Shown one piece after another: positions 49,105 to 57,780 of a DNA stretch of 64,000 nt; positions within the stretch are counted from its first letter, which is position 1, and each line of letters starts with the position of its first letter. The stretch comes from Halospina denitrificans (lineage in GTDB: Bacteria > Pseudomonadota > Gammaproteobacteria > Pseudomonadales > Oleiphilaceae): NCBI RefSeq assembly GCF_004364635.1, contig NZ_SOAX01000008.1:7196-71195 (forward strand). Direction: 5' to 3'. Both the position numbers and the translations under genes were made by a program. The notes under the pieces were generated by a model. That model searched no databases and was not told where the DNA came from. It was given only the letters and a program-made list of their open reading frames with translations.

Positions 49105-49548
49105 ATGAAACGGCAACAGCAGGGCTTTACCCTGATCGAACTGGTTATTGTGATTGTTATCCTGGGCATTCTGTCGGCGTTTGCGCTGCCGCGGTTTGCA
49201 GATCTTGGTGGGGATGCGCGTGCGGCAGCTATTGAGGGCGCGGCAGGCTCTATGAAGTCGGCCTCATCCATTGTTCGCTCCGCATGTCTGGCCGATTCGA
49301 ATTGCGACGACTCATCTGCTGATATCAGTCTTGAAGGACAGCCGATTGACTTAACGAATGGATATCCTGCTGCCACCACTGATGGCATTATTTCGGCAGC
49401 GCAGATTTCTGGAGATGACTTCAATATTGTTTCCGGCTCTCCGATCGAGGTTCAGGCTAACGGGGCAACGAGTGACTGCAAGGTATCTTACGCGGCGGCT
49501 ACTTCAAGTCAGCCACCGGTTTTTGCGACAACCTTGTCTGGCTGCTAG
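49105..49548 (+). CDS. mshA: MSHA major pilin MshA
   Basis: MshA is the expected structural subunit of the pilus. The 147-residue prepilin has leader MKRQQQG, cleaved before Phe8, and then FTLIELVIVIVILGILSAFA with the conserved Glu. Four cysteines follow, including a pair near 60-67 and the C-terminal Cys147. The C-terminal part is rich in Ser, Thr and Ala and could carry glycans. The ribosome binding site AGAGGAG is strong. Its own 76-base upstream gap and a hairpin after the gene suggest higher expression than its neighbours. Confidence 0.88.
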   Translation: MKRQQQGFTLIELVIVIVILGILSAFALPRFADLGGDARAAAIEGAAGSMKSASSIVRSACLADSNCDDSSADISLEGQPIDLTNGYPAATTDGIISAAQISGDDFNIVSGSPIEVQANGATSDCKVSYAAATSSQPPVFATTLSGC

Positions 49549-49585
49549 ACACAAAGTCGAGGGTAGGTTGCGTTGAGCGCAAAAA

Positions 49586-49615
49586 ACCGCCCCAAAGGTG
49601 TTGGATCTAGGCGGT
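49586..49615 (+). other. Hairpin between mshA and mshC
   Basis: Arms ACCGCC (49586-49591) and GGCGGT (49610-49615) could pair around an 18-base loop, 38 bases after the mshA stop. There is no T tract, so it may be an mRNA 3' stabiliser or processing site rather than a terminator. Confidence 0.35.
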
Positions 49616-49649
49616 CCCTCGGACGTCCCGGAGCCATCACGGGGGGGCT

Positions 49650-50132
49650 ATGAAGTATTCCGCCACGCCCCAAGACGATAACAGTGGCTTCACGCTGGTG
49701 GAACTCGTCATAACCCTGGTTCTGATCGGGATTCTTAGCGCTCTGGGGATCGGCCTTCTGGCCTCCCCGGGCGCTTACTCCGCCGGCGCCGCCCGGGATC
49801 AGTTTGTCTCCTCCGCACTCCTTGCCCAGAAACGGGCCCTTGCCAATTCCGGCTCTACCGATACCGTTACCCTCGAAATTGAAGAAAACGCCGACGAGTG
49901 GATATTCCGCGTTACCCAGGGTAATACCCAATACCCGAAGCGCAGTGCGGCCCGTGAAGGAGCAACGCTGAGCGTAAACGGGAGCCCCCCCGGTAATCCG
50001 GAAACCTTCGAGTTCGATCCCCGGGGCCGGCTGGTCGGTGGCGGTGATGCAGAGCTGGTTTTTGACGGCACTTCGGCGCACCGGGCCTGTATCTCCTCGC
50101 TCGGATTCGCCTATCCGGAGCGCTGCCAATGA
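49650..50132 (+). CDS. mshC: MSHA minor pilin MshC
   Basis: This 160-residue product is a prepilin with leader ending at Gly13, then FTLVELVITLVLIGILSALG. Its C-terminal region resembles GspH/FimT-type minor pilins, with two late cysteines (147 and 159). It starts at ATG 49650 after GGGGGGGCT. The stop overlaps the mshD start (ATGA), which ties the minor pilin genes together. Confidence 0.83.
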   Translation: MKYSATPQDDNSGFTLVELVITLVLIGILSALGIGLLASPGAYSAGAARDQFVSSALLAQKRALANSGSTDTVTLEIEENADEWIFRVTQGNTQYPKRSAAREGATLSVNGSPPGNPETFEFDPRGRLVGGGDAELVFDGTSAHRACISSLGFAYPERCQ

Positions 50133-50623
50133 GCGGGCGTCGTTCTCAGGCCGGTGTCACGCTCGTAGAGTTGGTTATTACCATTGTAATCATTGGTGTT
50201 GCGCTGGCGGGGGTTCTCGGTGGTTACTCGCTGGTGGTCGGACGCAGCGCAAACACGCTCTTCCAGACCCGCACCACGGCGGTTGGCCAGGCCTATCTGG
50301 ACGAAATCCTGGTCCGGCGCTTTGCTCAGCAAACCGGTGCTGGCGGCTCTCCCCGTTATGACGGCCCCTGTGAGGTCAATCCGAGTGGTGGTGACCGCGA
50401 GAACTATAAGGTCGTGGATGATTATGACGTGATTGACGATGAGCCCCCGGCACTGATCTCGGGTGATTTCGAGTCAGGCTATGACGGGTACCGCGTCAGT
50501 GTTGATGTCACCTGCGCCGGCTCTGAGGTGGGCGTCGGGGAGGATGCCAAACGCATTGATGTCAGCGTGTCGCCACCCCAGGGGCCGGACATGGTATTCA
50601 CGGCCTACAAGGGGAACTTCTGA
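50129..50623 (+). CDS. mshD: MSHA minor pilin MshD
   Basis: This 164-residue prepilin-like product has leader ending at Gly9, then VTLVELVITIVIIGVALAGV, so the first mature residue is Val instead of Phe. The rest resembles the PilV/GspI group, with NYKVVDDYDVIDD in the middle. ATG 50129 overlaps the mshC stop, and its own stop shares a base with mshO. Confidence 0.83.
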   Translation: MSGRRSQAGVTLVELVITIVIIGVALAGVLGGYSLVVGRSANTLFQTRTTAVGQAYLDEILVRRFAQQTGAGGSPRYDGPCEVNPSGGDRENYKVVDDYDVIDDEPPALISGDFESGYDGYRVSVDVTCAGSEVGVGEDAKRIDVSVSPPQGPDMVFTAYKGNF

Positions 50624-51432
50624 TGCGGCGGGCGGGCGGCTTCACGCTCACGGAGCTGATCATGGTGATCGTGATACTGGGCATCATTGCAAGTATTTCG
50701 GTGCGCTTTATCCAGTTTTCCACTCAGGGCGCCCTTGATACCGCCAATCGTCAGCGCCTCGCTATGGCGGCGGGCATCATCTCCGAGCAAATGAGCCGTG
50801 AGCTTCGTTCAGCGCTGCCGGGTAGTGTGCGCACCGGTGAGGGCGGGCAGTGCGTTGAGTTTTTCCCGATCTGGGCAGGCTCCTCCTATATTGATGGTGA
50901 AGACAGCCTCAATCTGAATGAGGTGCTCTCGTCCTTCCGGGCACTGCCTTTCAGCCGCGCGACGGACGAGGCCGAATACGTTTTTGTCTACCCCTATGCG
51001 GAGGCCAGCTTCCCGGCGGACCTCTATTCGGATGGCGCCCTGACCCGGACGGGGCTCGCGAGCACTAACGCCCTTGGCGCCGGGGAGGTGGAGGTATCCC
51101 TTTCCGAACCGCATACATTCAGGGCGCATTCTCCCCGGCGCCGGGTGTTTCTTGCCAAGGGGCCCGTGACGTACTGCCAGGGGGAAAACGCGGAGAGCCG
51201 CTTTCTTTTCCGTTACCGGGATTATGGCCGTAACGGCAGCGCCACCCGGGAGACTGATGGTACCCGCGAGGTGGCTGCCATGCCGCTGGTTCCCGGATCG
51301 CTGGACTTTACCTTTCTGCCGCCTACCCAGCAGCGTAATGGTGTGGTGACCTTTGAGTTCGACCTGCGCTCCGAGGACTCGGATGAGTCCCTGGCCGTTT
51401 CCCAGGAGGTTCAGATCCGCAATGTGCCCTGA
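50623..51432 (+). CDS. mshO: MSHA minor pilin MshO
   Basis: This 269-residue product is a large prepilin-like protein with leader MRRAGG before FTLTELIMVIVILGIIASIS. Size and order match MshO, the PilW/GspJ counterpart of the tip complex. ATG 50623 overlaps the mshD stop by one base. mshP begins within its last codons. Confidence 0.85.
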   Translation: MRRAGGFTLTELIMVIVILGIIASISVRFIQFSTQGALDTANRQRLAMAAGIISEQMSRELRSALPGSVRTGEGGQCVEFFPIWAGSSYIDGEDSLNLNEVLSSFRALPFSRATDEAEYVFVYPYAEASFPADLYSDGALTRTGLASTNALGAGEVEVSLSEPHTFRAHSPRRRVFLAKGPVTYCQGENAESRFLFRYRDYGRNGSATRETDGTREVAAMPLVPGSLDFTFLPPTQQRNGVVTFEFDLRSEDSDESLAVSQEVQIRNVP

Positions 51433-51817
51433 TCATTGTCTCTATCGGTACCAGCGCGGCGTCGGCCTGCCACTGGCCATCTTCCTGATTACGGTGATGG
51501 CGCTGATTGTGGCAACCATTGCCCAGCTGCAACAGACCACAGGCGAAATGGAAGGGCTGGATATCCAGTCAGGGCGGGCGTATTACGCCGCCGAGTCCGG
51601 AGCGCAGCTCGGGATGACCTTCCAGGATGAAGGTGAAGGCTGTGGTTTTTCCCAGCAGACATTCAATGGTTTTCAGCAAGGTATTGAAGGCTGTGAGGCA
51701 ACAGTGACCTGTCAGGAACTGGGTGGGGCGGACCCCATGTTCGAGATTGAGAGTGTCGGCGAGTGTGGGTCCGGCCAGGATCGTGCCCGTCGCACCGTGG
51801 AGGTTCTGGCGCGATGA
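51422..51817 (+). CDS. mshP: MSHA minor pilin-like protein MshP
   Basis: This 131-residue product has a short N-terminus ending in YQRG, followed by a hydrophobic helix VGLPLAIFLITVMALIVATI. It lacks the Glu5 of ordinary pilins, as in the PilX/GspK group that caps the initiating tip complex. Five cysteines lie in the C-terminal half. ATG 51422 overlaps mshO; a longer upstream frame would lie wholly inside mshO and is rejected. Confidence 0.8.
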   Translation: MCPDHCLYRYQRGVGLPLAIFLITVMALIVATIAQLQQTTGEMEGLDIQSGRAYYAAESGAQLGMTFQDEGEGCGFSQQTFNGFQQGIEGCEATVTCQELGGADPMFEIESVGECGSGQDRARRTVEVLAR

Positions 51818-54800
51818 GGAAAGCAGCTGGATATGCACTCTGGATGCTGGTCCTGCTTGCTGCGGGGCAGGCCAGTGCCGGGGTTGAGCTCAGTCTCGAG
51901 GGAGAAACTGAGAGCCCCGTGGAGGTGATGCAGGGGGAGGAAGTCCTGTTCGAGGTGGAGGCGACCGGGTGCGACAATGTGACTGCGGAGGAGTGGCGCT
52001 ATGCCTGGGAATCGGGCGATGGTGCGCGGGACGAGTCGGGGGCCACGGATACGTCCCCATGTAATGCGGCTCCCCTGGAGTATCCCCATACCTATGACGA
52101 GACCGGCGACTATACCGGCAGTTTTGTGGCTGAATACTGCACCTCCCTCCGGGGCCGCCGTTGCCAGAACTGGGAGACCTTTGATACCGATGAAATCAAT
52201 GTGACGGTCACCTTCAATCCGGACTCGCTGATCTACAGGTATTACTTCGATGGCGAAACCTGGGATGGGACGGCTGGTGAAGTGACGGACTACTCCGGCA
52301 ATAATCTGGATGGAACGGCGCTGGGAGCAGCAACCGATGATACGGAGCCGGCGAGGGCCGGTGACCCGGGCACCTGTGATTACGGGGTGTTTGCCGGCAG
52401 TGATCGCATTGAGGGGCCTGCTTCCGGCCAGGTGGCCAATACCACCTCCTTCACCCTTGCGGCCTGGGTCAGGCTGGATGATGCCGAGCAGAATGCCGAT
52501 TTCCCGTCGCTGATAGCCTACGGTGATACCGCGAATGATGGATTTGCCGAACGCTTTGAATTCTATCTGGATCGCACAACAGCGCCGGCGGAGTATGTGC
52601 TGGCGATTCGCCGTGAGAATGGGCAGGTACGGGATTTCGCGGTTGAGACCGGCAGTAATGGGTCAGCGGATCCCCTGTCCGGAAACTGGGTCCATCTGGC
52701 CGTCACCTATAGTGGGGCCTCGCGGGACGCCGTGCTCTACGTCAACGGCAACGAAGTGGTCAGTGACGGGCTGAAGGGCCCCCAGGGCCTGGCGGATGCC
52801 ACGGCTGGCCTTGGATTGATGGCACACACCGGCGGTGCCTATTCAGCCGTGGGCGACATGGATGAGCCCCGTGTGATCGATGGTGTTCTCGCCGAGGCGG
52901 ACGTTGAATCCCTCTTCCTCGAGACCCGCCCCTGCGGTGTTACTGCCTTCGATGTTACGGCACCGGCGGAGGCCAGTGTCTGTGCGCCTGCGGAAGTGAC
53001 GGTGACGGCCCTCAACAGTAAGGGCAATGCTGTTACGGGGTACGAGGGCAATGTGCAGCTTGCCACCAGTGCTGGCCATGGCAACTGGTCCGTGCTCACC
53101 GGCAACGGCACCCTGACACCGGATCCGCATACCGCCGATGACGGCTCTGCCGAGTATGATTTCGTCACGGAAGATGACGGCGAGGTGATCTTCGGCCTCA
53201 GTAACGAGCGGGCGGATGAGCTGGAAGTAAGCGTCACGGATCCGGATCTGGGTGCGACAGGAACCTCGGACCCCATCCAGTTCCTGGAAAATGCCTTTGC
53301 CATTCGGACAGTGGATGCCCTGGGAGACGACCTGGTGGCGGGCCGTGGGCATGATATCGAGATTGAGGCACTCAGGCGCGACCCGGACAGCGGGGAGTGC
53401 GGCCCCATCACGGCCTATGATGGCGATGTTGGGGTCAAGGCCTGGATTGATCGCTCCGGTGTCGATCCGGGCGGTGACGCCCCTGTACTGGAAGCTGCTA
53501 ATGACAGTGCCAGCATGCCGGATTCCCAGCCTGCCAATGACAACGTTGCCATTACCTTTAACCAGGGGCTGGCTGCGGTGAATTGGCAGACCTCGGATGT
53601 AGGCCAGTACGCATTGAACCTGCTGGATGACAGTTCCGGGCTGGTGGTGGACACCAATGACGATCCGATCCCGGTAAGCGGGACAGGCCCCGAGTGGACC
53701 GTACGGCCTTTCGGGTTTGATGTCGCCGTAGCCGATAACCCCGGGGCGCAGGATGCCGGCGGGCCGGGGTTCCTGGCAGCAGGGGGTGATTTCGAGGTCA
53801 CGCTTCGGGCCGTGACCTGGCAGGCCGGGGATGACGCTGACGACGATGGCCAGCCGGATGGCCATTCAGACCCCGATCCTGACGGTAATGCAGACCTCTC
53901 GGATAATGCTGTCGCCGGAGCCTTCGGCGGTTCCGGCCCCGAGGTTGAGGTTTCCGCCACCCTGGTCTCAGGGCCGCCAGACCCCGCTGACCCTGGCCTG
54001 GTCGACGGACCGTTAACGGCCAATGCATTCGCCAGCGGCCAGGACGCCGTTACCGCTGCCTACATGGAGGTGGGCAGCATCAGTCTGCTCGCTGACCTGG
54101 GCGGCAGTTATCTTGGTCAGGCCAGAACCGTCGTGGGGCGTTCCGGTTATGTGGGCCGTTTCCATCCGGAACTGTTCACCGCGGTACCAGCGGATGGCAG
54201 CTTCCAGGATGAGTGCAATGGTTTCGTCTATATTGGCCAGGACTTCGGCTATGCGCTTGAACCGGAACTCGAGATCATACCGAGAGGCTACGTGGATTCA
54301 GGAACGGGGCCGCAGCTCACCAACTACCGGGGAAACTGGCAGCGGCTCGATGCGGGTGGTGTCAACCGGGATTACCCTGTCGAGGACGACAATAACGCCC
54401 TGACGATTGATGTGACGCCTGAAGTGCCGGGTACGCTGTTACCTTTGGGCGATGGGCGAATGGACTATGTGTTTGGGGCGGATGAGTACCGGTACGTGAA
54501 GGATGAGGACGCCCGGGTTTCGCCTTTTGACGCGGCGCTGACGACCGCGATCACCGCCATCGATGATGGCGATGCCGCCCTGGACCCCGATCAGCAGCCA
54601 AGTGGGAGCAACCCACTTTCGGTGACTCCCGAGGGCGTTGAACTCCGTTATGGCCGCCTGCGGCTTCAAAACGCCTATGGCCCGGAAACTCTGGACCTGA
54701 TTGTCCCGATGCGCGCGGAATACTGGGATGATGGCTTTACGCTTAACACGGACGAAGGCTGCTGGCTTTATAACACGGATGAGGATGTGACGCTGGACCA

Positions 54801-55062
54801 GTCGGGCCTCAGCTCCGGTTCCACCTCCGTGGTCTCCGTGGAGGATCAGTTGGAGGCGGGTGAGCCCCGGCCCGGTTCGGAACTGCAGCTCACGGCGCCC
54901 GGGAAGGGCAATACCGGTGATGTTGGCGTCAGTTTCGGTGTTCCCGTCTGGCTGCAGGATGACTTTGATCGCGACGGCATTCTGGAGGACCCGAGCGCGG
55001 TAGCCACCTTTGGCGTCTTCCGCGGCCATGACCGCATCATCTACTGGCGCGAGGTACAGTAA
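51814..55062 (+). CDS. mshQ: MshQ, large LamG-containing probable MSHA tip adhesin
   Basis: The 1082-residue product has a signal peptide (1-24, ending ASAG), a PKD-like region (about 25-125), and a concanavalin/LamG-type domain (about 143-369, with FTLAAWVRLDD and GNWVHLAVTYSG). A long C-terminal part (about 480-1080) is typical of MshQ proteins. It is strongly acidic. A Ca-binding-like aspartate-rich loop occurs near residues 672-698. It probably sits at the pilus tip or surface; ligand unknown. ATG 51814 overlaps the mshP stop, and the stop is four bases from the convergent ntrC. Confidence 0.88.
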   Translation: MRKAAGYALWMLVLLAAGQASAGVELSLEGETESPVEVMQGEEVLFEVEATGCDNVTAEEWRYAWESGDGARDESGATDTSPCNAAPLEYPHTYDETGDYTGSFVAEYCTSLRGRRCQNWETFDTDEINVTVTFNPDSLIYRYYFDGETWDGTAGEVTDYSGNNLDGTALGAATDDTEPARAGDPGTCDYGVFAGSDRIEGPASGQVANTTSFTLAAWVRLDDAEQNADFPSLIAYGDTANDGFAERFEFYLDRTTAPAEYVLAIRRENGQVRDFAVETGSNGSADPLSGNWVHLAVTYSGASRDAVLYVNGNEVVSDGLKGPQGLADATAGLGLMAHTGGAYSAVGDMDEPRVIDGVLAEADVESLFLETRPCGVTAFDVTAPAEASVCAPAEVTVTALNSKGNAVTGYEGNVQLATSAGHGNWSVLTGNGTLTPDPHTADDGSAEYDFVTEDDGEVIFGLSNERADELEVSVTDPDLGATGTSDPIQFLENAFAIRTVDALGDDLVAGRGHDIEIEALRRDPDSGECGPITAYDGDVGVKAWIDRSGVDPGGDAPVLEAANDSASMPDSQPANDNVAITFNQGLAAVNWQTSDVGQYALNLLDDSSGLVVDTNDDPIPVSGTGPEWTVRPFGFDVAVADNPGAQDAGGPGFLAAGGDFEVTLRAVTWQAGDDADDDGQPDGHSDPDPDGNADLSDNAVAGAFGGSGPEVEVSATLVSGPPDPADPGLVDGPLTANAFASGQDAVTAAYMEVGSISLLADLGGSYLGQARTVVGRSGYVGRFHPELFTAVPADGSFQDECNGFVYIGQDFGYALEPELEIIPRGYVDSGTGPQLTNYRGNWQRLDAGGVNRDYPVEDDNNALTIDVTPEVPGTLLPLGDGRMDYVFGADEYRYVKDEDARVSPFDAALTTAITAIDDGDAALDPDQQPSGSNPLSVTPEGVELRYGRLRLQNAYGPETLDLIVPMRAEYWDDGFTLNTDEGCWLYNTDEDVTLDQSGLSSGSTSVVSVEDQLEAGEPRPGSELQLTAPGKGNTGDVGVSFGVPVWLQDDFDRDGILEDPSAVATFGVFRGHDRIIYWREVQ

Positions 55063-55066
55063 GAGG

Positions 55067-56494
55067 TCACTCCTCGCTGTCCTCGCTCTCCATCCCCAGC
55101 TCCTTGATCTTGCGCGTCAGGGTGTTGCGCCCCCACCCCAGCATCCCCGCCGCATCGCGACGCCGTCCGCCGGTGTGCTTCAGCGCCACCTCAATTATGA
55201 TGCGCTCGAATTCCGGCAGGGCCGTATCCAGTATCGGATGCTTGCCCTGCTTCAGGGCCTTGTCCGCCCAGTCCCGCAGCTGTTCCTGCCAGCTGCCGCC
55301 GGCGCTCTCGGCCGCTTCCTGCTCGGTCAGCTCCCGGGGCAGGTCGCTCACGTGCACCTCCCGCCCCGAGGCCATAACGGTCAACCAGCGGCAGACGTTC
55401 TCAAGCTGGCGCACGTTGCCCGGCCAGGGCAGGGTGCTCAGGTAGGTCTCGGTCTCCGGCTTCAGCACCTTGGGCTCCACGGACAGCTCCTGCGCCGCTT
55501 TCTTCAGGAAGTGGTGCATCAACAGTGGGATGTCCTCCCGGCGTTCGCTCAGGGTCGGCAGGTGGATGCGGATGACGTTCAGGCGGTGGAACAGGTCCTC
55601 CCGGAAGCTGCCTTCACGGACCCGTTCTTCAAGATCCTGATGGGTGGCGGCGATGATGCGCACGTCCACGCGCATGGGGGTGGCGCCGCCCACGCGGTAG
55701 AACTCACCATCGGCCAGGACTCGCAGCAGCCGCGTCTGGGTTTCGGCGGGCATATCGCCAATCTCATCCAGGAACAGAGTACCGCCGTGCGACTGCTCGA
55801 ACCGGCCCTGGCGAACGGCGGAGGCGCCGGTAAACGCGCCTTTCTCGTGGCCGAAGAGCTCCGATTCAATCAGGTCCCGGGGAATGGCGGCCATGTTCAG
55901 CGCGACAAAGGGGCCGTCATCCCTCGGGCTGTGATTATGCAGGGCGCGCGCGACCAGCTCCTTACCCGTGCCGCTCTCACCGTTGATCAGCACCGTGATA
56001 TTGGAGTGGGACAGCCGGCCAATGGCCCGGAAAACCTCCTGCATGGCCGGGGCTTCCCCAATGATCTCCGCATTCTCGCCCCGCGCTTCCACGTTGGCGG
56101 CCTTGTTGCTGGAGCGACGCTCACGGCTGTGCTCAATGGCGCGGCGGAGCAGTTCCAGGGCCTCGTCCACGTCAAAGGGCTTGGGCAGATACTCGAAAGC
56201 CCCTGTTTGGTAGGAGGAGACGGCGCTGTCCAGGTCGGAGTGGGCGGTCATGATGATGACGGGAACATCCGGGTAATCCTGGCCGATTGACTTGAGGAGG
56301 CTGATGCCGTCTATGCCGGGCATTCGGATGTCACTGATGATCGCATCCGGGACCTCGGTTTCCAGGCGCCCCAGCACGCCTTCCCCGGACTCGAAACTGA
56401 CGGTGGTCATGCCGGCCTGGGAAAGCGCGCGGTCGAGAACCCAGCGGATGCTCCGGTCGTCGTCGATGATCCAGACAGTCGCGTTCTCAGTCAT
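55067..56494 (-). CDS. ntrC: Nitrogen regulation response regulator NtrC (NR-I)
   Basis: NtrC activates sigma54 promoters under nitrogen limitation. The 475-residue product has a receiver domain with phospho-acceptor Asp55, an AAA+ domain with Walker A GESGTGKE at 172-179 and the sigma54-contact loop GAFTGA at 219-224. The C-terminal Fis-type helix-turn-helix is GGRRRDAAGMLGWGRNTLTR. Start ATG 56494 overlaps the ntrB stop (ATGA); a longer in-frame start would lie inside ntrB. The NtrC palindromes found before glnA and ntrB are its likely targets. Confidence 0.96.
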   Translation of the reverse strand: MTENATVWIIDDDRSIRWVLDRALSQAGMTTVSFESGEGVLGRLETEVPDAIISDIRMPGIDGISLLKSIGQDYPDVPVIIMTAHSDLDSAVSSYQTGAFEYLPKPFDVDEALELLRRAIEHSRERRSSNKAANVEARGENAEIIGEAPAMQEVFRAIGRLSHSNITVLINGESGTGKELVARALHNHSPRDDGPFVALNMAAIPRDLIESELFGHEKGAFTGASAVRQGRFEQSHGGTLFLDEIGDMPAETQTRLLRVLADGEFYRVGGATPMRVDVRIIAATHQDLEERVREGSFREDLFHRLNVIRIHLPTLSERREDIPLLMHHFLKKAAQELSVEPKVLKPETETYLSTLPWPGNVRQLENVCRWLTVMASGREVHVSDLPRELTEQEAAESAGGSWQEQLRDWADKALKQGKHPILDTALPEFERIIIEVALKHTGGRRRDAAGMLGWGRNTLTRKIKELGMESEDSEE

Positions 56495-57561
56495 TCGGAA
56501 GACTCCAGCGGCAGGAAAATGATAAAGCGCGTATGGCCTGGCCTGCTCTCGCATTCGACCAGGCCCTCATGCTGCCCCACGATGCTCTGGGTAATGGCAA
56601 GGCCAAGGCCGGTGCCATCCGCCCGTCCGCTGATCATGGGGTAGAAGATGTTCTGTTGCAGTGGCTTGGGAATGCCCGGGCCGTTGTCGATGATGTCCAC
56701 CCGGCAGGCCAGTCGGTGGCGTTTGTGGCCGATGGTGAACTGGCGCAGGGCCCGGGTGCGCATCGTTATCGTCGGCTCCGCGTTCGTGGGCGGATGCTGG
56801 GTGAGGATTTCCAGCGCATTGCGGGCAATGTTGAGGATCGCCTGGATCAGCTGCTCCCGGTCTCCCATGAATTCGGGAATACTGGGATCGTAATCGCGCA
56901 CGAACCGGACCTGATCACCGCCTTCCGCCTCAAGCAGCGTCCTGACGTGCTCGACCACATCATGGATGTTGGTGGGTGCCGTCTCTATGGCCCGGTTCGG
57001 CCCGAGCATCCGGTCCACCAGGGTGCGCAGGCGGTCCGCCTCTTCCATGATGACCCGCGTGAAGTCCTGAAGTTCCGGGTTATCCAGCTCCCTCTGGAGC
57101 AACTGGGCTGCGCCCCGGATTCCGCCCAGCGGGTTCTTGATCTCGTGGGCCATGCCGCGCACCAGGGTGCGGGTGGTCTCCTGTTGGGTGAGGATTTCCT
57201 CTTCCCGGGTAATGCGCTGCAGGCGGTCCCGTTGCTGGATTTCCATCAGCAGCAGGGGTTCGTCCCCGGGGAATGGGGAGATGGAATAATCCACGCAGAT
57301 CAACTGGCCGGTCGGCAGCAGCAGTTCCGCTTCACGCTTGGTGAAGGTATGGCCGGTGGCCGCGGTTTCGGTCAGTGTTTGCAGGGCTGAATCGGGCTCC
57401 ACAAAAATGTCCGTAACCGGCAGTCCCCGGATTCGCTCCCCGCTGATCTGCAACAGCATCTCGGCGGCCGGGTTGATGTACCGGGTATGCTTGGTGTTAT
57501 CCAGCACCAGTACGGCCGTGGCCAGGTTGTCCAGTATGCGCTGGTGCATTGGTTCGGTCAT
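56491..57561 (-). CDS. ntrB: Nitrogen regulation sensor histidine kinase NtrB (NR-II)
   Basis: NtrB phosphorylates or dephosphorylates NtrC in response to the PII protein. The 356-residue cytoplasmic product has an N-terminal PAS domain (about 5-115), the H-box GMAHEIKNPLGGIRGAAQLL with His139, and a C-terminal GHKL ATPase domain with DNGPGIPK and GTGLGLAI. ATG 57561 is preceded by GGGAGGAT. A sigma54 promoter just upstream with an NtrC site about 155 bases further indicates autogenous activation. Confidence 0.96.
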   Translation of the reverse strand: MTEPMHQRILDNLATAVLVLDNTKHTRYINPAAEMLLQISGERIRGLPVTDIFVEPDSALQTLTETAATGHTFTKREAELLLPTGQLICVDYSISPFPGDEPLLLMEIQQRDRLQRITREEEILTQQETTRTLVRGMAHEIKNPLGGIRGAAQLLQRELDNPELQDFTRVIMEEADRLRTLVDRMLGPNRAIETAPTNIHDVVEHVRTLLEAEGGDQVRFVRDYDPSIPEFMGDREQLIQAILNIARNALEILTQHPPTNAEPTITMRTRALRQFTIGHKRHRLACRVDIIDNGPGIPKPLQQNIFYPMISGRADGTGLGLAITQSIVGQHEGLVECESRPGHTRFIIFLPLESSE

Positions 57562-57584
57562 ATCATCCTCCCTCGCAAGGAGTC

Positions 57585-57600
57585 TGCAAAAAGTGAACCA
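57585..57600 (-). promoter_or_regulatory. Sigma54 promoter of ntrBC
   Basis: The - strand reads TGGTTCACTTTTTGCA, with GG and GC separated by ten bases and a perfect TTGCA at -12. The start of transcription is predicted near 57574, only 13 bases before the ntrB ATG, leaving just enough leader for the ribosome binding site. Confidence 0.75.
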
Positions 57601-57721
57601 GAAATGAGCCCTGTTTCCGGTCTGTGAAAGGCATAAAAAACAGGTGCTTACGTGTGGGCGTGTGCGGTGTTCAGCATTTGCTCAACGCAGTTCACCAAAA
57701 GAGGGCGCATCACCTGTGGAG

Positions 57722-57738
57722 TGCACTAATATGGTGCG
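57722..57738. promoter_or_regulatory. NtrC-binding site upstream of ntrB
   Basis: TGCACTAATATGGTGCG closely matches the enteric NtrC palindrome (GCAC-N7-GTGC with a GGTGC half site). Its centre is about 156 bases upstream of the predicted ntrB transcript start, a typical enhancer distance. Confidence 0.78.
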
Positions 57739-57780
57739 CTTGCGTGACCCGCTTGTGAAGAGGGTTTGAGGCTTAAAGGC

